Source of the DNA: Dallia pectoralis
Taxonomy: Eukaryota > Chordata > Actinopteri > Esociformes > Umbridae
Length of the DNA: 64,000 nucleotides
NCBI GenBank assembly: GCA_029465975.1
Contig: CM055743.1
Coordinates: 13,690,231-13,754,230 of the forward strand
Direction of reading: 5' to 3'
This document shows, in pieces, positions 1 to 12,440 of this stretch. A program made the position numbers and the translations under genes. Below the pieces are notes generated by a model. The model saw nothing but the letters and a program-made list of their open reading frames with translations, made no database searches and was not told the DNA's origin. Within the stretch, counting starts at the first letter, position 1. Each line of letters starts with the position of its first letter.

Positions 1-1462
1 AGCCCCCCCTCGTCCGAGCGCGACCTCTGCGAGTGCCATGCAGCCTGCTGATGCTGATGGATGGAGTTGATGGAGGGGTACGGGTCCGATAGGTGATACG
101 CGGAGTCCTGGCCCTGGGAGTATGAGAGCGAGGACTGTGGATATGGAGGGGGGAAGTACGGAGGCTGGAAGTCAGAGGCCGGCGTGTGGCAGAGTGGGGG
201 TGCGGAGGAGTAGGCGGCCTGATTCAGCGAGGAGAGTTGGGAGAGACGGCCACTCGGAGAGGAGCCGGTCAGCCCGTCTGCGCGCTCCTGTGCGTAAAAT
301 AAAATAAAAGTTGTTCAGGCTAGTAAATCAACCCTCACTTTAAATCGCAACTTTGAAAGCATTTTACACAACTGTAAATATATATAAATATATATACTAA
401 ATATATATATTTAGTAGTTATAGACGAAATGACTTGAACCTAAAGCATCAGGTATAGGCAGTTTAATAACATAACAATTAAATAATATTAACTAATACAA
501 AATGTGGTCAGGGACTTGACCACAGCACTGTATTGCAGTTAACATTCAACTATTCAATTATAAAATGTCCAACCCATTCCAGTATGGGTTTAATCTGCAA
601 GCAAACAATGCCAGGGGCACTTCTGCCTGACAGGGTCACGGAGGTCATGGTTACTGAGAACCCCAACAGAACAAAGGCCAGGTAACTCATGCGCAACAAT
701 ATCGTTTGGCCCCAGGAAATGCAATCTCAACTTGACACAATATGTGCACATATTTAAGTCTTCTACCAAGGTGATGAAAGACTCACAAAATAATGCAAGA
801 ATGTTCCAGGTAAATATGAAGAGATATTGACTCATCCATGCTATTAAAACACATTTTGGAGCCGTAATAATACTTTAGTAACACTTCATAACCAATGCAT
901 TTATTTTGCCAAATTGTCCTGTGGCCTAGTTCCTCTCCATATTCTTGCACTTCCTGGTTATATTCGATTTCTTTAAAGCTGGGTCACTCGGATCAATTGG
1001 GTTAGGTTGGAACAATGTCTATTAATAAAAACGAGCAACTCGGAAACAAACTGTTATTTCAAAGATGTATGAAATATAAAAGGACAACATAAATTCAGAG
1101 TTCAAATACTACTGCATACCATCTAAGCATATGGCTTGTATAGTTGTACACATTTCAAAGAAAAGCCTTTTGGGATTTTCTTTAAGCTCCCATTGCTACA
1201 ATAAATACAATAAAGTGCTTTTCCAAAACCTGTATTTTCTCCAAGTGTCATTATGGTTTGGGTTAATTCATATTTTACTGACATTAGATGCACACATCAG
1301 ATCCTTCCTGACTGCTGACACTGATACTTTTTGCCACACTCAGATCTGGACAAAGTTGGATAAATGGAAGATGACAAGATCATACGTGACCTTCCCTGGG
1401 ATGAAACGCACAGCATTGAATGCACAGGGACTCACCATTGCCGAATAGGTGTGGACTAACAT
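1..1462 (-). CDS. tfap2e: Transcription factor AP-2 epsilon, 5' end (partial)
   Basis: Two coding exons on the minus strand. Exon 1 is 1462-1436 and encodes MLVHTYSAM, followed by donor GTGAGT. Exon 2 starts at 287 after a CACAG acceptor, in phase 0, and continues past base 1 of the window. Exon 2 reads ERADGLTGSSPSGRLSQL, then CHTPASDFQPPYFPPPYPQ, then an HLSDPYPSINS stretch. This is the N-terminal transactivation region of AP-2 factors, including the PY motif (FPPPY). The MLVHTYSAM/ER..DGL junction is the one I recall for mammalian TFAP2E. The family binds GC-rich palindromes as dimers through a C-terminal basic helix-span-helix domain, which lies outside the window. The gene lies downstream of ncdn on the same strand, as in human. 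The intron (288-1435) shows no other coding signal. Confidence is high for AP-2 and good for the epsilon paralogue. Confidence 0.9.
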
Positions 1463-1705
1463 CTGGAGTTCTTGTCACTTAAATTCACTGTATATAGGAT
1501 GAGGATGCTTGCAGAGTCTTATAGAGATGTCACCAAAGAGTTATAATCCAAGCTACTTGCATCTGTCTAAAAGATCCATGCAGAAAAGAGCTCGATGTGT
1601 TTTCTCCTTGTTGCGTTTGGAAACGTCTGTGCGCGTCAACCCACGAGCACGCGTGCGTAATATGGATGCTGCTCAGAAAGTGTCCTCAATGTTCTCCATG
1701 CGCCC

Positions 1706-1715
1706 TCTACTTATA
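1706..1715 (-). promoter_or_regulatory. Candidate TATA box of proximal tfap2e promoter
   Basis: On the minus strand CCTATAAGTAGAGGGCGC lies about 250 bp upstream of the MLVHTYSAM start codon. A second TATATA stretch (about 1492-1497) is too near the ATG to be convincing. This is a sequence match only. Confidence 0.3.
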
Positions 1716-2370
1716 GGTTTCTGAACGTGGTCCCCAGAATGAGGGAGGGGTTGGGGGGGTCCAGTGCTCTTAAAGAGATACTCTTTCAGTCGTTCATTAA
1801 TTATCCCACATTATCTTGATAATTGGCACATTTCTCATTTCCTAAGAACATATTTAACCTACTGAACACAGCATTTTAAAGTGCATTCTGTTTTAAATGC
1901 CAAATGCATGTAGGTGTTGACACAAACTGATGCAAAAATCATTTTATGACAAAATATAGACCAAGTTCGAATATTTATTGACAGAAACGAATCAATTAAT
2001 AGCTTTCTATTTTAAACTGCTGTGTAGCCATATTAGATACATGATCAATTTTGTGAGATGATTACCCTAAACTCAAAATAACTTTTAAAGTGTTTTTAAC
2101 ACATTAAATACATTTTGAATAATATGATATTCTCAGTGAAAATTAACAAACTTTATTGCACTTCAGGCACACACACATTGGCAACTGTTTCCCTTTGCAA
2201 TATCAACCCTCACACACATGATAGCCTCTAACAAGTTACATTGTCAGTAGTTCATGCCAATTTTCCATACCGGTATATGCCCACTCATTCTTATCAATTT
2301 ATTAGAAGTAGCCAGAGAAAGCATATTTCCCAAAGCAACCATTTTTCTACACAGATAAATAATGTCTTAC

Positions 2371-2415
2371 CTGTACACAGTAGGGCTCAGTCTTGGTTCG
2401 AGATTTCCAGAGCAT
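2371..2415 (-). CDS. tfap2e: Alternative first coding exon of tfap2e (MLWK type)
   Basis: Reading minus from 2415: ATG CTC TGG AAA encodes MLWKSRTKTEPYCVQ, exactly 15 codons, followed by donor CAG|GTAAGA at 2371/2370. The phase (0) matches the tfap2e exon 2 acceptor at 287, giving ...CVQ|ERADGL. AP-2 alpha and beta have an alternative first exon starting MLWK that joins the same position of exon 2, so this looks like the distal promoter isoform. It lies about 950 bp upstream of the MLVHTYSAM exon. No transcript evidence is available here; ATG, donor and phase all agree. Confidence 0.7.
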
Positions 2416-3550
2416 GATGCCTGGTCTGGGGGTCTTGGTCAGGGGGTTACAAGAAGATGGATGGAGTCGAGGAGAAGGTAGACCTAAAAGTGAATTAGTT
2501 GGAGTAGCGATGCAGGAGTTTTGTATGAGTCACAATCACGGTTCTGGGGAGTTTAGGGAGGGGTTTGAGGGCGTGAGGGGAGTCAAAAGGGCTCAAGTTT
2601 GCGAGGGTGAGGGTCGTGTTTTTTAACGGATAAAGAAAATGTGAAAATGAATTAAGACAAATCAGAATGACAAATAGGATGTATGAAGTTGCAATGTAAT
2701 TAGATATTTTGCCATCATCAACATGAGATTAGAAGCGAATGTATAAATCGATTAATTGTTCATATTGAAATAATAATTGTTTAACAATTCTCATAAATAT
2801 ATAAATTAAAAATCAATAACTACAACTGAAAAACCATTAAGACCATGCTATGGCATGCCTGAAATATCATTTGAAACGATGTTCAAACTTCGTTTGGAGA
2901 CAACCAAAGATCATATCGCGCCAATCAAATTTCGAGGCAATTAAAAATAATTGTCATGCAGTTACTTTATTTTAGTGGATTTAATACATTTAGTTTAACG
3001 ACGTACATCTCTAAAAACCAACTGGACCCTGACTTTTGTTAAGAAAAGTTAAAAACAATGGACCTGTAAACAATCAATCACGGAAAATATAATTTCAATG
3101 ACATATCAATATTATTGGTATAACTTCCATTGTGCCTATTTATGTATAATTGAAGAATTTACCATAAAGGAGTCCAACTGCAGTGATAATGCCATCTAGT
3201 GGTTGAATAGTGAACATGCACCGAGATAGAAGCGGTATTTATTAAGTTATGATACTTATATTAGAATACCAGTCATCACATTACTCCTGGTAGGAACCTA
3301 GAAGAACATTAGTTTTATGCATAAAGTGTTCAGAACTTGAGTAAAACACTGTACAGCATTTAATGTTCTTACTGTGTATTCTCAGTCAAATAAATATTGC
3401 CTTCTTACGAAAATAAATCTTTATATTATAAATCAAACAGACAGCTATCAATCCAGTCACAGGTCTACAATCTTTCAAACAGCTGACATGTTTATCAAAT
3501 ACAGCATAACTAAAAAAGCCATCTACCAAACTTTATGATGTATTCAGTCA
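2416..3550. other. Intergenic region between tfap2e and ncdn
   Basis: AT-rich sequence between the distal tfap2e exon and the 3' end of ncdn. The first 200 bp (to about 2630) are G-rich on the plus strand and probably belong to the distal tfap2e promoter or 5' UTR. I see no further exon, RNA gene or clear repeat. Confidence 0.5.
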
Positions 3551-3556
3551 TTTATT
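3551..3556 (-). terminator. ncdn: Polyadenylation signal of ncdn
   Basis: TTTATT on the plus strand is AATAAA on the minus strand, 38 bases past the ncdn stop codon. This would give a very short 3' UTR; a longer alternative cannot be excluded. Confidence 0.5.
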
Positions 3557-3593
3557 TTTTCTTTATGACCTTCATAAACATTGAACAGGTGCT

Positions 3594-6500
3594 TCAGATT
3601 GTGCTGAGGGTTTTCCGTAGCTTGCCCATGCTACCCAAAGCTCCCTTGGCATCACTCTTCAAGAGGACGGTGATATCCTTCCGACAGAGCGGGCACTGGA
3701 GCGCCAATGCACAGAGGGCCTCTTCTAACGCTGCCTTTGTTTCAGGGTCAGGCAGGGCGCTGCAAGAGCCCAGCATGTTGAGGGTGTGGCTGAGCCAGCC
3801 CTCCTCCCTGACCAAGGTGACGATCCATGGCTGGGCCTTCACACATCCTCCCAGAGCCTGCAGACCGAGCCTCCAGAGCTCCCCGGCCTCCGCCCACCAC
3901 TCCTCCCAGGAAGGGCTCACCTTTGCTGGGCCAGGTGCTGAACTGTAGGCCAGGGCGCCACGGAGAAACCGCAGAGCTGTGGAGAAGAACCGCCTCTGGC
4001 CTGCTTCAACCGCAGCTGGATAATGGAAGTACAGACAATATTCAGGTTGAATTTAGATTCCAATGTATGAAGCTGAAATGTTACAATTGCTTAACTCCAC
4101 TAGGGTTTAAATTGAAAGGATTAGTATGCAAGATTGTTCATTAATAATAATTGTAATTTTACATCTGACAACCTAAGAGTATGGGTAGGTTCAAATAAAA
4201 AATAAAATACTTCAGTTAACAGAAAACTAGTATAAAAATAAATCAAAATTAATAAATAAACATCACTGATGAATGAAAGACGACGTGCAACGAAGTTAAT
4301 ATTATCTACTCAACTAACCTTCAGACACAGGTTTCAGCCTGCCAATCATGAGACCTAAAGTGCACAGATTGGCTGCCAAGACCAGAAGGGAGGGTTTGTG
4401 CAGGAGAACAGGAAGTGCTTCACTTAAAAGGGACTCCAGAGCTTTAAAACAGGGGTCCAACCTAAGACACAAGGAGGTTGATCACAAACAACAAGAACAC
4501 TAGCGTAATATTAGCCAGTCACAATAGAATTAATTTCTTAACCAAGTGCATCCTGTATCTGAACTTTGAACTCCAGTTAACTTTCACAGACATTTTCATG
4601 ACTTTGTTCATAGATAAAATAATCCTCCCTTACCCACTCCCCCAAATGACTAGTATCACTGGAGAAATCTGTAAATTAAACTATGCTTTACGTGTTTCCA
4701 TAGTGCAAAGCTTTATCTCTAGAAAATACATAGATATATACTATACAACATTGTTTTTGGTCTCTACAATGGGAGCTGTGTGGTCGTACCCGACTCTCTC
4801 CGGCTCTGTCACTGCAAAGTTGAGCAGGGCAGAGCAAGCAGTCTCCATACTTGGGTCCCGGGCTAATGCTGCCCTGCCTTCCCCACGCAGGTCTCTCCAT
4901 CCCTGGATTAGGAAGCTGACAAGGAGGGCCGGGGTGTCCAGGGTGAGTAAAGCCTTCCTCGGATCGTCTTCTGCAGAAAGGTGGCAGAGGGCTGGAAGAA
5001 GATACCTGTGGAGTAAAAGAAAAACACTGTCAGAACCTGTTCCCAAATGCGCTCCTGTCAAACTCACACCTAGCAGGCAGTTACCGATTCAACGGAATGA
5101 GATTTCCCATCTTTTGTGTTGGGTCAACCTACCTTAAAGCATCTTTTCCAGACCAAGCGCCTCCCTGTGACGCTCCACCTACAGACATCTCTGACATCCA
5201 ATCAGAAAGACCCTGCTCCATACTCTCTCCCTGCAGGTGGCTTCTGGCGTAACCAATCAAGAAAGGAAGAAGGGCAGTCACTTCCTCCTTGAGGCAGGAA
5301 GTCTCTTCAGCGAGCCAGGCACACAGGGAACGGAATGTGGCGAAAATGAAAGGGTCGTCGTAACGACTAGGATCAACCTAAGGAAAGGAGAGTTCAGCGT
5401 TAAGCTTTAAGATCACCTTATCTTACAGGAAATGAATACAGTACACTCATGAGTCATGTGTCCATCCTGAGGGTATGGCCAAGTGTTTATACAGAAGAAA
5501 CACATTTATATTCTCTGTTTCTCCACAGAGAACATAGCGTTATTAATATAACCATAAAGAGAAAGTATGACATCACACCTGTGGTGGATGATTTCACACT
5601 AAATAAGCTTGCATTATACACTTTTATGTTCCATCTCATTATTTCCTTTCACCTGGTGGTCCAAGTTTTAATACGTTGCTGATTAGAGGGTTGCAATGAA
5701 AAAAACTGAGCGCTACTGGTTTTGAGGTCAAGAGTAGAGTTTGATGGGTATAAATGATGCATTTAGATTGTAAAGCATTGGGGCAGAGGTCATTGGTAAT
5801 TTCAACTGTGCCACAATAACATAATGTGAATGTAATAAATGCTAAGACATAACATCAATAGACTTAGCACACACGTATTAGCAATGCTGAACATTTACAA
5901 ATATACCATCTAGTGATAGAACAATTCATACCGCATGATCCAATGTTTCCAATCTGACCTACTCAATTAAACTTTTTTGTAATAAGCTTAAAACCGAAAC
6001 AAATTATAAAGAAGGGTTTTCTGAAATTAAACACGTTTTAGTCACTGACTCTAGTTATCTCTAGTTAAGAGTGTAGTTATCATAAGGTCAAAATATTGTT
6101 TCATTCTGTTCTTAATATCAACATCCCTGAGGTGATGATAAAGTTAATAATCACTTAAGATTAGTACAGAACTAAGCTAGAACAAGTTATTTTAGCGTGT
6201 TCAGCACAAAAGGTTCACAAAAGCTCTGAGAAAACAGTCAAAACTGTCCTGTCTGCTTTTTTATGTTTATTGACTGCTCTCGTCTTGTCAAATAAAGCAT
6301 TGTATGCCACCGGACATTTGTTAATTACTGACCTTAGTCTAACCCCTCACCATATACTTTTAAGTGTTACAATTACATTGACTAAAGGTTTATATGCTAA
6401 AGGTTTGTCAGCAAATCAGCATGCAATTAGCACTCGGCGGGTTTGCACTGAGCATAAATGCATTATCCAGTCACCTGCTGCAAATGATAGACGACCGCAG

Positions 6501-8005
6501 AGAAAGCCTCCTCCAGCACCCGAAGGACCTGCCTGCTCTGCTGCAGACTGAGCCCAGTGATAGTGGTCTGCGGCTGGGCATCACTCTGCTGGTCCACTCC
6601 CTGACCACTGCAGGCCTGCTCTATAGCAGCCTCCATGATGCGGTAGCAGGCGGTGAGGGTCTGTTGCAGCTCGTGGCTCAGCACCGCGCCGGGTGGCTCC
6701 TCCAGGCCCATTCTCACCTCCACGCAGGCCCGGTTCACCAGGAGGCAGCAGAACTTAGGCGGACCGACGGGTTCCCAGCCGCACAGGTCCAACAGGCAGG
6801 CGGAGAAGATTAACACGTGGCCCAACTGTACCGGAGTCAGCTTGGCCTGCAGTATGGGCCTCAGGGCCGTCCACAACTGAACAACGGTAGGTTTCAGGTC
6901 GGCGTCCTTCGGTGTTCCGACCAGGGAGGGCAGATACTGCGGCACCAGGGCGCACATGTCGAGCTGGGCGTGGTCGACAGCTTGGCAGAAGTCTTGGGTG
7001 ACTCTGGCCAGGAGAGAAAGGAGCTCGGCCGGGTGCCTACTCCAGGCTCGCTCTCGGGTTTTGCCCGAGAGGAGGGTACCCAAGAGGGGCAGCGCCTTCT
7101 CATAGCTGAGAGTCTGTTTTTGCTCCAGGGCCCGACACAGTGCTGGGACGGCACCCCGGGCCAGGAGCTGCTCCGGGCCCCGGGGTAACGCACACACGGT
7201 GAACAAGACCTGGTAACAGTCTGTAGCCACAGCCTCATCTAACTGGACTGATGAATCCAAAGTTCCGATCTTTGCTGTAGCTTCCTCAGAGCCAGTGGGG
7301 CTGGTCGCATCCTCTTTCATGGCTGCGGTATCCAGGTTAGAGTTACTGGTAAACTCGGCCGTGCCATTTGCCTGGCTCGGCTGGTCGGGTCCCATCCCTT
7401 GTCTGCCCTGATGCTTGGCTTGTTTCTCCGGGCTCCATTTGGAGCCATCGGCCAGCAACCCCAGTAACAAAGGAATGGTGGTTAGGAGCTGGAGGTGGGC
7501 AGCCATTTCCGGGTCTGTGCTGAGGGCAGCCAGTAGAGCTGTGCCCAGAGACAAGAGCTCCTCTGGAGGCAAGCCGGAGGCATCACTCCCACGGACCGCG
7601 GTTACCAGGAGGCGAGCTGGAAGACTCAACCCCACCGCCTCAAAGATACGCCGCAGAGACCCGCTGTCCAGCTGGCCTGCAGGACACAACCGTGTGATCT
7701 ACAGAACAAGGGGAAAAAGTGTATAAAAAAAACTGTTTAGCATTTGCATTAAATATAATGTATATTAGTCGGAGGTGACAGATGCTGAAGAATACATGTA
7801 CCAGAAGGAGCGCAGCTAGTGTGTGGCTGTCATTCTTAGCGTGGGTAAGGGCGTGTAGACAGCGCTCCAGGACGTCGCGCTGGGCAGCAGACAAGCCATC
7901 TATCGCCAGACAAGCTCTCTCTCCTAAACCTTCACCTTTCTCAATCCCTGTGTGTTGGCTGCTGGAACCACTGTCAGAGCATACAATCAATGTACCCTCT
8001 GCCAT
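3594..8005 (-). CDS. ncdn: Neurochondrin
   Basis: Six coding exons: 8005-7802, 7698-6475, 5377-5133, 5005-4790, 4461-4319, 4015-3594 (stop TGA 3596-3594). They total 2454 nt (817 aa) with consistent phases. The order of blocks matches vertebrate neurochondrin: LHALTHAKNDSHTLAALLL near the N-terminus, LACVEVR-like NRACVEVRMGLEEPPGA in the middle, then FIFATFRSLCAWLAEETS, ALCHLSAEDDPRKALL, ANLCTLGLMIGRL and a C-terminal ELWRLGLQALGGCV block. The protein is a leucine-rich, armadillo-like cytosolic/dendritic factor of neurons, implicated in neurite outgrowth and receptor signalling. It is about 90 residues longer than the remembered human protein, mostly from a polar linker around 7245-7420. The start was chosen because ATG 8005 lies 13 nt after a good acceptor (TTGACAG, exon from 8018) of a 5' UTR intron. 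Confidence 0.95.
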
Positions 8006-8409
8006 TGCTACTGCAGTCCTGTCAATACAATATGCATATTATTGGTCAAGATGAGTGAGACCCAGACAACACCCCATTGCCAAAACAAATACCAAGTACA
8101 TATACTGTAGCCAGCCCTGCATTCCCAAAGAAGTATTGATAACGTTTGCGACAACCCATCTCCAAAAAGACAATAACACATGATAAAATGCACATGGCTA
8201 AGATGTATAGCGATGCATATGCGATGCTATGCTAAAAGAAAGGGAAAACGGTGGCTAATGTGTATATATATCATGTTGTGCACCGCCAAGCTAGTTGGTC
8301 ACATTATATCATTTGTTCCACATACACTAGACAATATTGTTATAATTGATTTATGTGCAAATCACAAGCTACCTGTAGATATACTCACATTTAGCAAAGT
8401 TCCTTACTG

Positions 8410-8949
8410 TTGCTCATTCAATTTACAGCGATAGCATAGCGCGCACGAGAATTTCGTATGCGGAAGCAAGCTGTCAACACAGCGTTTCCAACAACCAATC
8501 AACGGGACTTATCTGGAGAATATCCGGCCAATCACGAGAAGGTTCTCTGATATGTATGGTGGCCATTTTGAATGGTGCTATATTCTATAAACGTTTGTGT
8601 TTGTAATTGAAAAAACAAAGTTGCGCGTTGTTTCTTTCCATTTTTAAAGATTGTTTAATTTAAAATTTGTTTTTTTGTCACGCCGTTGCTCCATTAGTAA
8701 GCGAATACGTGGAAATATTGCAGGAACGGATAGCGTCGTCACATGATTGACAGCTGGCTGCGGGATATCTAAGTGATTAGTCGAGCCGAACCACTACAGT
8801 TTTATTTCCGAGTGAAGGCGCAAGCGATACATGCGCTGACCCAAATAGTCCGTGGAGAACGAAGATGCATCCTGGATTAGCCTATACCTCGGCGATCCTC
8901 GCTTATAAGTAGAAACACGGCACGCTAAGATATCGGTGTACCACGACTG
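8410..8949. promoter_or_regulatory. Divergent promoter of ncdn and kiaa0319l
   Basis: Between the last minus-strand donor-like site (AACA|GTAAGG, 8409/8408, probable ncdn 5' UTR exon) and the first plus-strand donor (ACTG|GTGAGT, 8949/8950, probable kiaa0319l UTR exon). It contains two CCAAT boxes (CCAATCAACGG about 8496, CCAATCACGAG about 8528), a YY1-type GGCCATTTTG at 8561-8570 and locally raised CpG. The head-to-head arrangement is the one known for human NCDN/KIAA0319L. Exact start sites are not visible. Confidence 0.6.
8820..8949 (+). other. kiaa0319l: Probable 5' UTR exon 1 of kiaa0319l
   Basis: The sequence ends in ACTG|GTGAGT at 8949/8950, a strong donor. The first coding exon at 16094 has a good acceptor (TTTTGTCTAG) with 20 nt of UTR before its ATG. 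The left end is only estimated. This implies a first intron of about 7.1 kb. Confidence 0.5.
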
Positions 8950-11009
8950 GTGAGTTTAATATTTTACTCTCTTTCGTATACGGTGACATATACGAATAAA
9001 AATCCATCTTATTGGATTTAAAAAAAACTGCTGCATCTAAATTGGGAGCGATACAGCACTATACCATATGACATTGGTAGCCTACACTTGCCATGCTATC
9101 CTGTCGGTTTATACACAGATTTATTTATGTTTCTGATAGTCTAATTTCGTCTGTAGTCAGGTTTTTTTCCAGGGTGGGTACTGCTATCGACAGGCGTGTT
9201 TTAAATTATGAGGAGGCTAGTGTAGTTTACTGTAGAGCCCTTTGCTCTATTTAGTTATTGGAGCATGTGAAAATAGAGATGTTTTAGTTTATGTAATAAA
9301 TAATAAACACACCATATTATTAGAACAGGACAGGTCCCTTTTATATATGTCAAGTTGCTTGCATTTTCAGGTATGGATCATCATTCTAGGCTACTGCCAC
9401 ATCTTGATGATTGTTTTCTATTTAATTTGCAGGGGTTCAGACTGAAATGTATAACACACTTGTCACTTGAAATACATTGGTGCCAGAAACTGGAGAGCAT
9501 TCTGTAACCCGAGGAAATGTGACTGAGACACGCCTGTCTACAGCAGCCAACAGAGGACTGACAAGTGTGCTTTTGATTGGACTTACTTTTGAAACGTTAA
9601 ACCGATATATTTTTCAATTTTTTGGTTTTGGTACGAAATGAACATCGAAAATCCTAAAAACGAAGCCTTTTGATTTTCCTACAATTTCTTAAAGCCCGGT
9701 TTAGTGACACATGTCATTTGTCTGTTATTGTATCCGGATACAACACCTGTGAATGGGAGGATAAGGCGTGTGGAAGTGTGGCACACCGTGCAAACTGCAA
9801 TACGGATGGGAGGCATCACCTATATCTTACAGGTTAGGGTTTTATGCTTGAAAAGTGGACTGTTGAGGTACAATTACTTTGTTTTTTTTTCTTTAGTCCC
9901 ATGCTGTTGCATCATACTTTCCTTTCAAAACTGGAATGTTGTGAGACAAAGCCCGAGAACAAGTTGCCATATGGCAATACTCCCTTACCCAACCTTGGAC
10001 AAAATGTTCTTATTTTTACCATTCACTTAGTCAGTAAGTTTTGGTGCCTTAGATAGACTTTAGATAGATGTTTGGCATTCAGAGAACATTCTGTCTTAAA
10101 TAATTTTAAAACCGTGTGGGATTTTTGTAATGCACATGTGGATACAGCCATGTTATCTTTTCAAGTTGGAATTATTCTATTTTCAAATGTTTTTTACCTA
10201 CCACTACTGCCAACATGCTCCAAAGACAATTGGAATTATTTAATATACACAAAATACTCTAATAACAAATCCAAAACACATTTTGTGAATTTGCTCCAAT
10301 TAATTGAAACAAAAAATCTAAATATCTCATGTACATAAGTATCCAGTAATTTATTGATGCTCTTAGCGGAAGGGCTTCAATAAACTATCAATTTGATTAT
10401 CAATATTCTTATTGCACTTTGACCCGACTGAACAGGACTCTTTGTCCAGTTTTGTCCTACTCAAATTGAATGCTCTCTGAGCTTCAGGACCCATCCAAGG
10501 CTCTCCAAACAATTATAATAACTAGCTAAATGTGTTTCATTACAATAGTCGTATACACTGTACTGCTGTATGTGAACATGTTGCTATGTTGTCAGTATGC
10601 ATGGAAAACATTTTTATCAACTGCTGTCTCTAACTGGCCATCCTGCTTAATTTTAGCTGAAACACACTCATCGTGCACCGTTTTCATCCTCTCTTGTGCC
10701 GAGATGTTTCCCTTTTAAATGTTCCAGCATACACGTTGTGCTCCCATGGAAAGCAACTTCTGCCTTGCACGCATTACAAATGCATTCTTTTTAGTTCACA
10801 CTTGAGTTGAACTTTCCCCACGCGCAACTGGTTCTGCTGGTTCAGCTTTAGTTTTCTTCTTCATTCTCGACAAAAAAATCTTTGTCGACATTTTTTTACT
10901 GTTGACTAATCGTTTCAGCTCAAGCTGGCAGCGATTACTACTTTGAGTAATTTTGGGATTGCATCAAGCTTTTTTTGGGTAGCCCTAGTTCCGCTTGGCT
11001 TTGGTTCAG

Positions 11010-11425
11010 GGTTTCTTCTCTTAGAATTATCCCCATAGCATGATGCTTCCACCACCATGCTTCACTGTAGGGATTGCATTGCCAGCTGAAGAGCAGTACA
11101 TTTGCTAAATGTAGCACTTGGCATCCAGGCCTAATAGTTTGTTTTGGGTCTCATCAGACCAGAGCATATTTTGACTTCCATCTAGTCCCTAATATAAAGT
11201 TGTAATTTATAGCGTGCTCCACACATGGTTGTCCTTCTGGCAGGTTCTCCCATCTATGCAGAACAACTCTGAAGCTCTTTTAGAGTAGCCATTTGGGTGT
11301 TCAGTCACACCTCTTAACCAAGGTCCCTTTAGGCCTGTTACTTAGATTGGAAGGAGATTCAGCTCTGTGATTTCTTTTGGTGGTTCCAAACTTCTTCCAT
11401 TTCCTTTAATGCAATCCAATGTGCT
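11010..11425 (-). mobile_element. Degenerate Tc1-like transposase fragment
   Basis: Plus strand carries the typical reverse-orientation Tc1 stretch: CATGATGCTTCCACCACCAT, then GTCTCATCAGACCAGAGCAT, then TTGTCCTTCTGGCAGGTTCT and GGTGGTTCCAAACTTCTTCC. On the minus strand these correspond to the transposase region around the SDE motif and the GGG block. The frame is broken many times; it is inactive. Confidence 0.75.
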
Positions 11426-11464
11426 CCTTTCATTTCTTTAGCATATTTTATTTAACCCTTCCCA

Positions 11465-12440
11465 GATATGCAGTACCAGTAAAACATTTGGGTACACATG
11501 AAACTCATGAAAGGGTATTTCTTCATTTTTACCATTTTCCACATTGTAGAATAGTGAAGGCATCAAAACTATCAAATAACAATCAGATAGTAAGCTTAAT
11601 CAAAAAGTATTAAACTGATCGGAATACATTTCATATTGTTGATCCTGTAAAGTAGCCAACCTTTTTTGTAGCCAACCAGGTTTGCACACTGTTTGCATTC
11701 TCTTAACCAGCAGGATGTGCATTTCAAGGTGTGTCCTGTAATGAGTTAATTTGGGTTTCAGGTTCTTATTCTAAATGCATACAAGTCAATAAGTTCTGTT
11801 GTAAAGAAGGGAGGGTTGGTATATGGAAGACCATCATTTTGTCTGTGTAGTAGTAGTCTATATTATGAACAGCTCGAACAATTATACAGAAATGCTAGTA
11901 CGTCATTACTCTAAGACACAAAGCCTGATCTATCTAGAAAATGCCAAGAACTTTAAACGTTTCTTCAGGTGCAGTGGCAGAAACCCTTAACCGCTATGTT
12001 GAAACTGGCACTTGAGAGCACTGCCACAGAAAATGTAGACTCAGGGTTACCTTTGCTGTGAAAATTCAGTTAATTTAATTACCAGCCTCAGAAATTTGCT
12101 ATTAACTGTGCCTTGGATTGCAGCACAAATCAAGGCTTCACAGAGTTTAAGTAACAGACACATTTCAACATCTGTTCAACAACTGTTCAGAGGACACTAT
12201 GAATTTGGCCGAATTTTTGCAAAGAAACTAATACAGAAGCCCACCAAAGGCAGGGATAGAAGAAATGAAATTAGGCCGGTGGAAATCTGTTCTTCTGTTC
12301 TACTTTTGTTTCTTTCCGCTGTGACAGTCTCACAGAGTGACTGGGGATTCCTGATTGTGAGGTTCCCACTGTGAAGCGTGGTGGAGGATGTGTGATGTTG
12401 TGGCGGTGCTTTGCTGGTTGTGGTTTAACTTGAATTGAAG
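11465..12440 (+). mobile_element. Degenerate Tc1-like transposon
   Basis: Starts with a terminal-repeat-like stretch (ACCAGTAAAACATTTGGGTA, then TTTTTACCATTTTCCACATT). It continues into a plus-strand transposase relic: AAGAACTTTAAACGTTTCTT, CAGCCTCAGAAATTTGCTAT, TCACAGAGTTTAAGTAACAG, then GACCGGTGGAAATCTG-like and GGTTCCCACTGTGAAGCGTG. Several indels and stops. It is the same family as the short end-derived copy at 59615-59835. Confidence 0.7.

Noticed and set aside
590..835. 81-codon minus-strand open frame in the tfap2e intron
   Set aside because: No recognisable domain, no splice phase match and low-complexity surroundings; probably chance.
3535..4144. Plus-strand open frames opposite ncdn exons (also 6463-7726)
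   Set aside because: Shadows of the GC-rich minus-strand ncdn exons, whose minus-strand translation matches neurochondrin.
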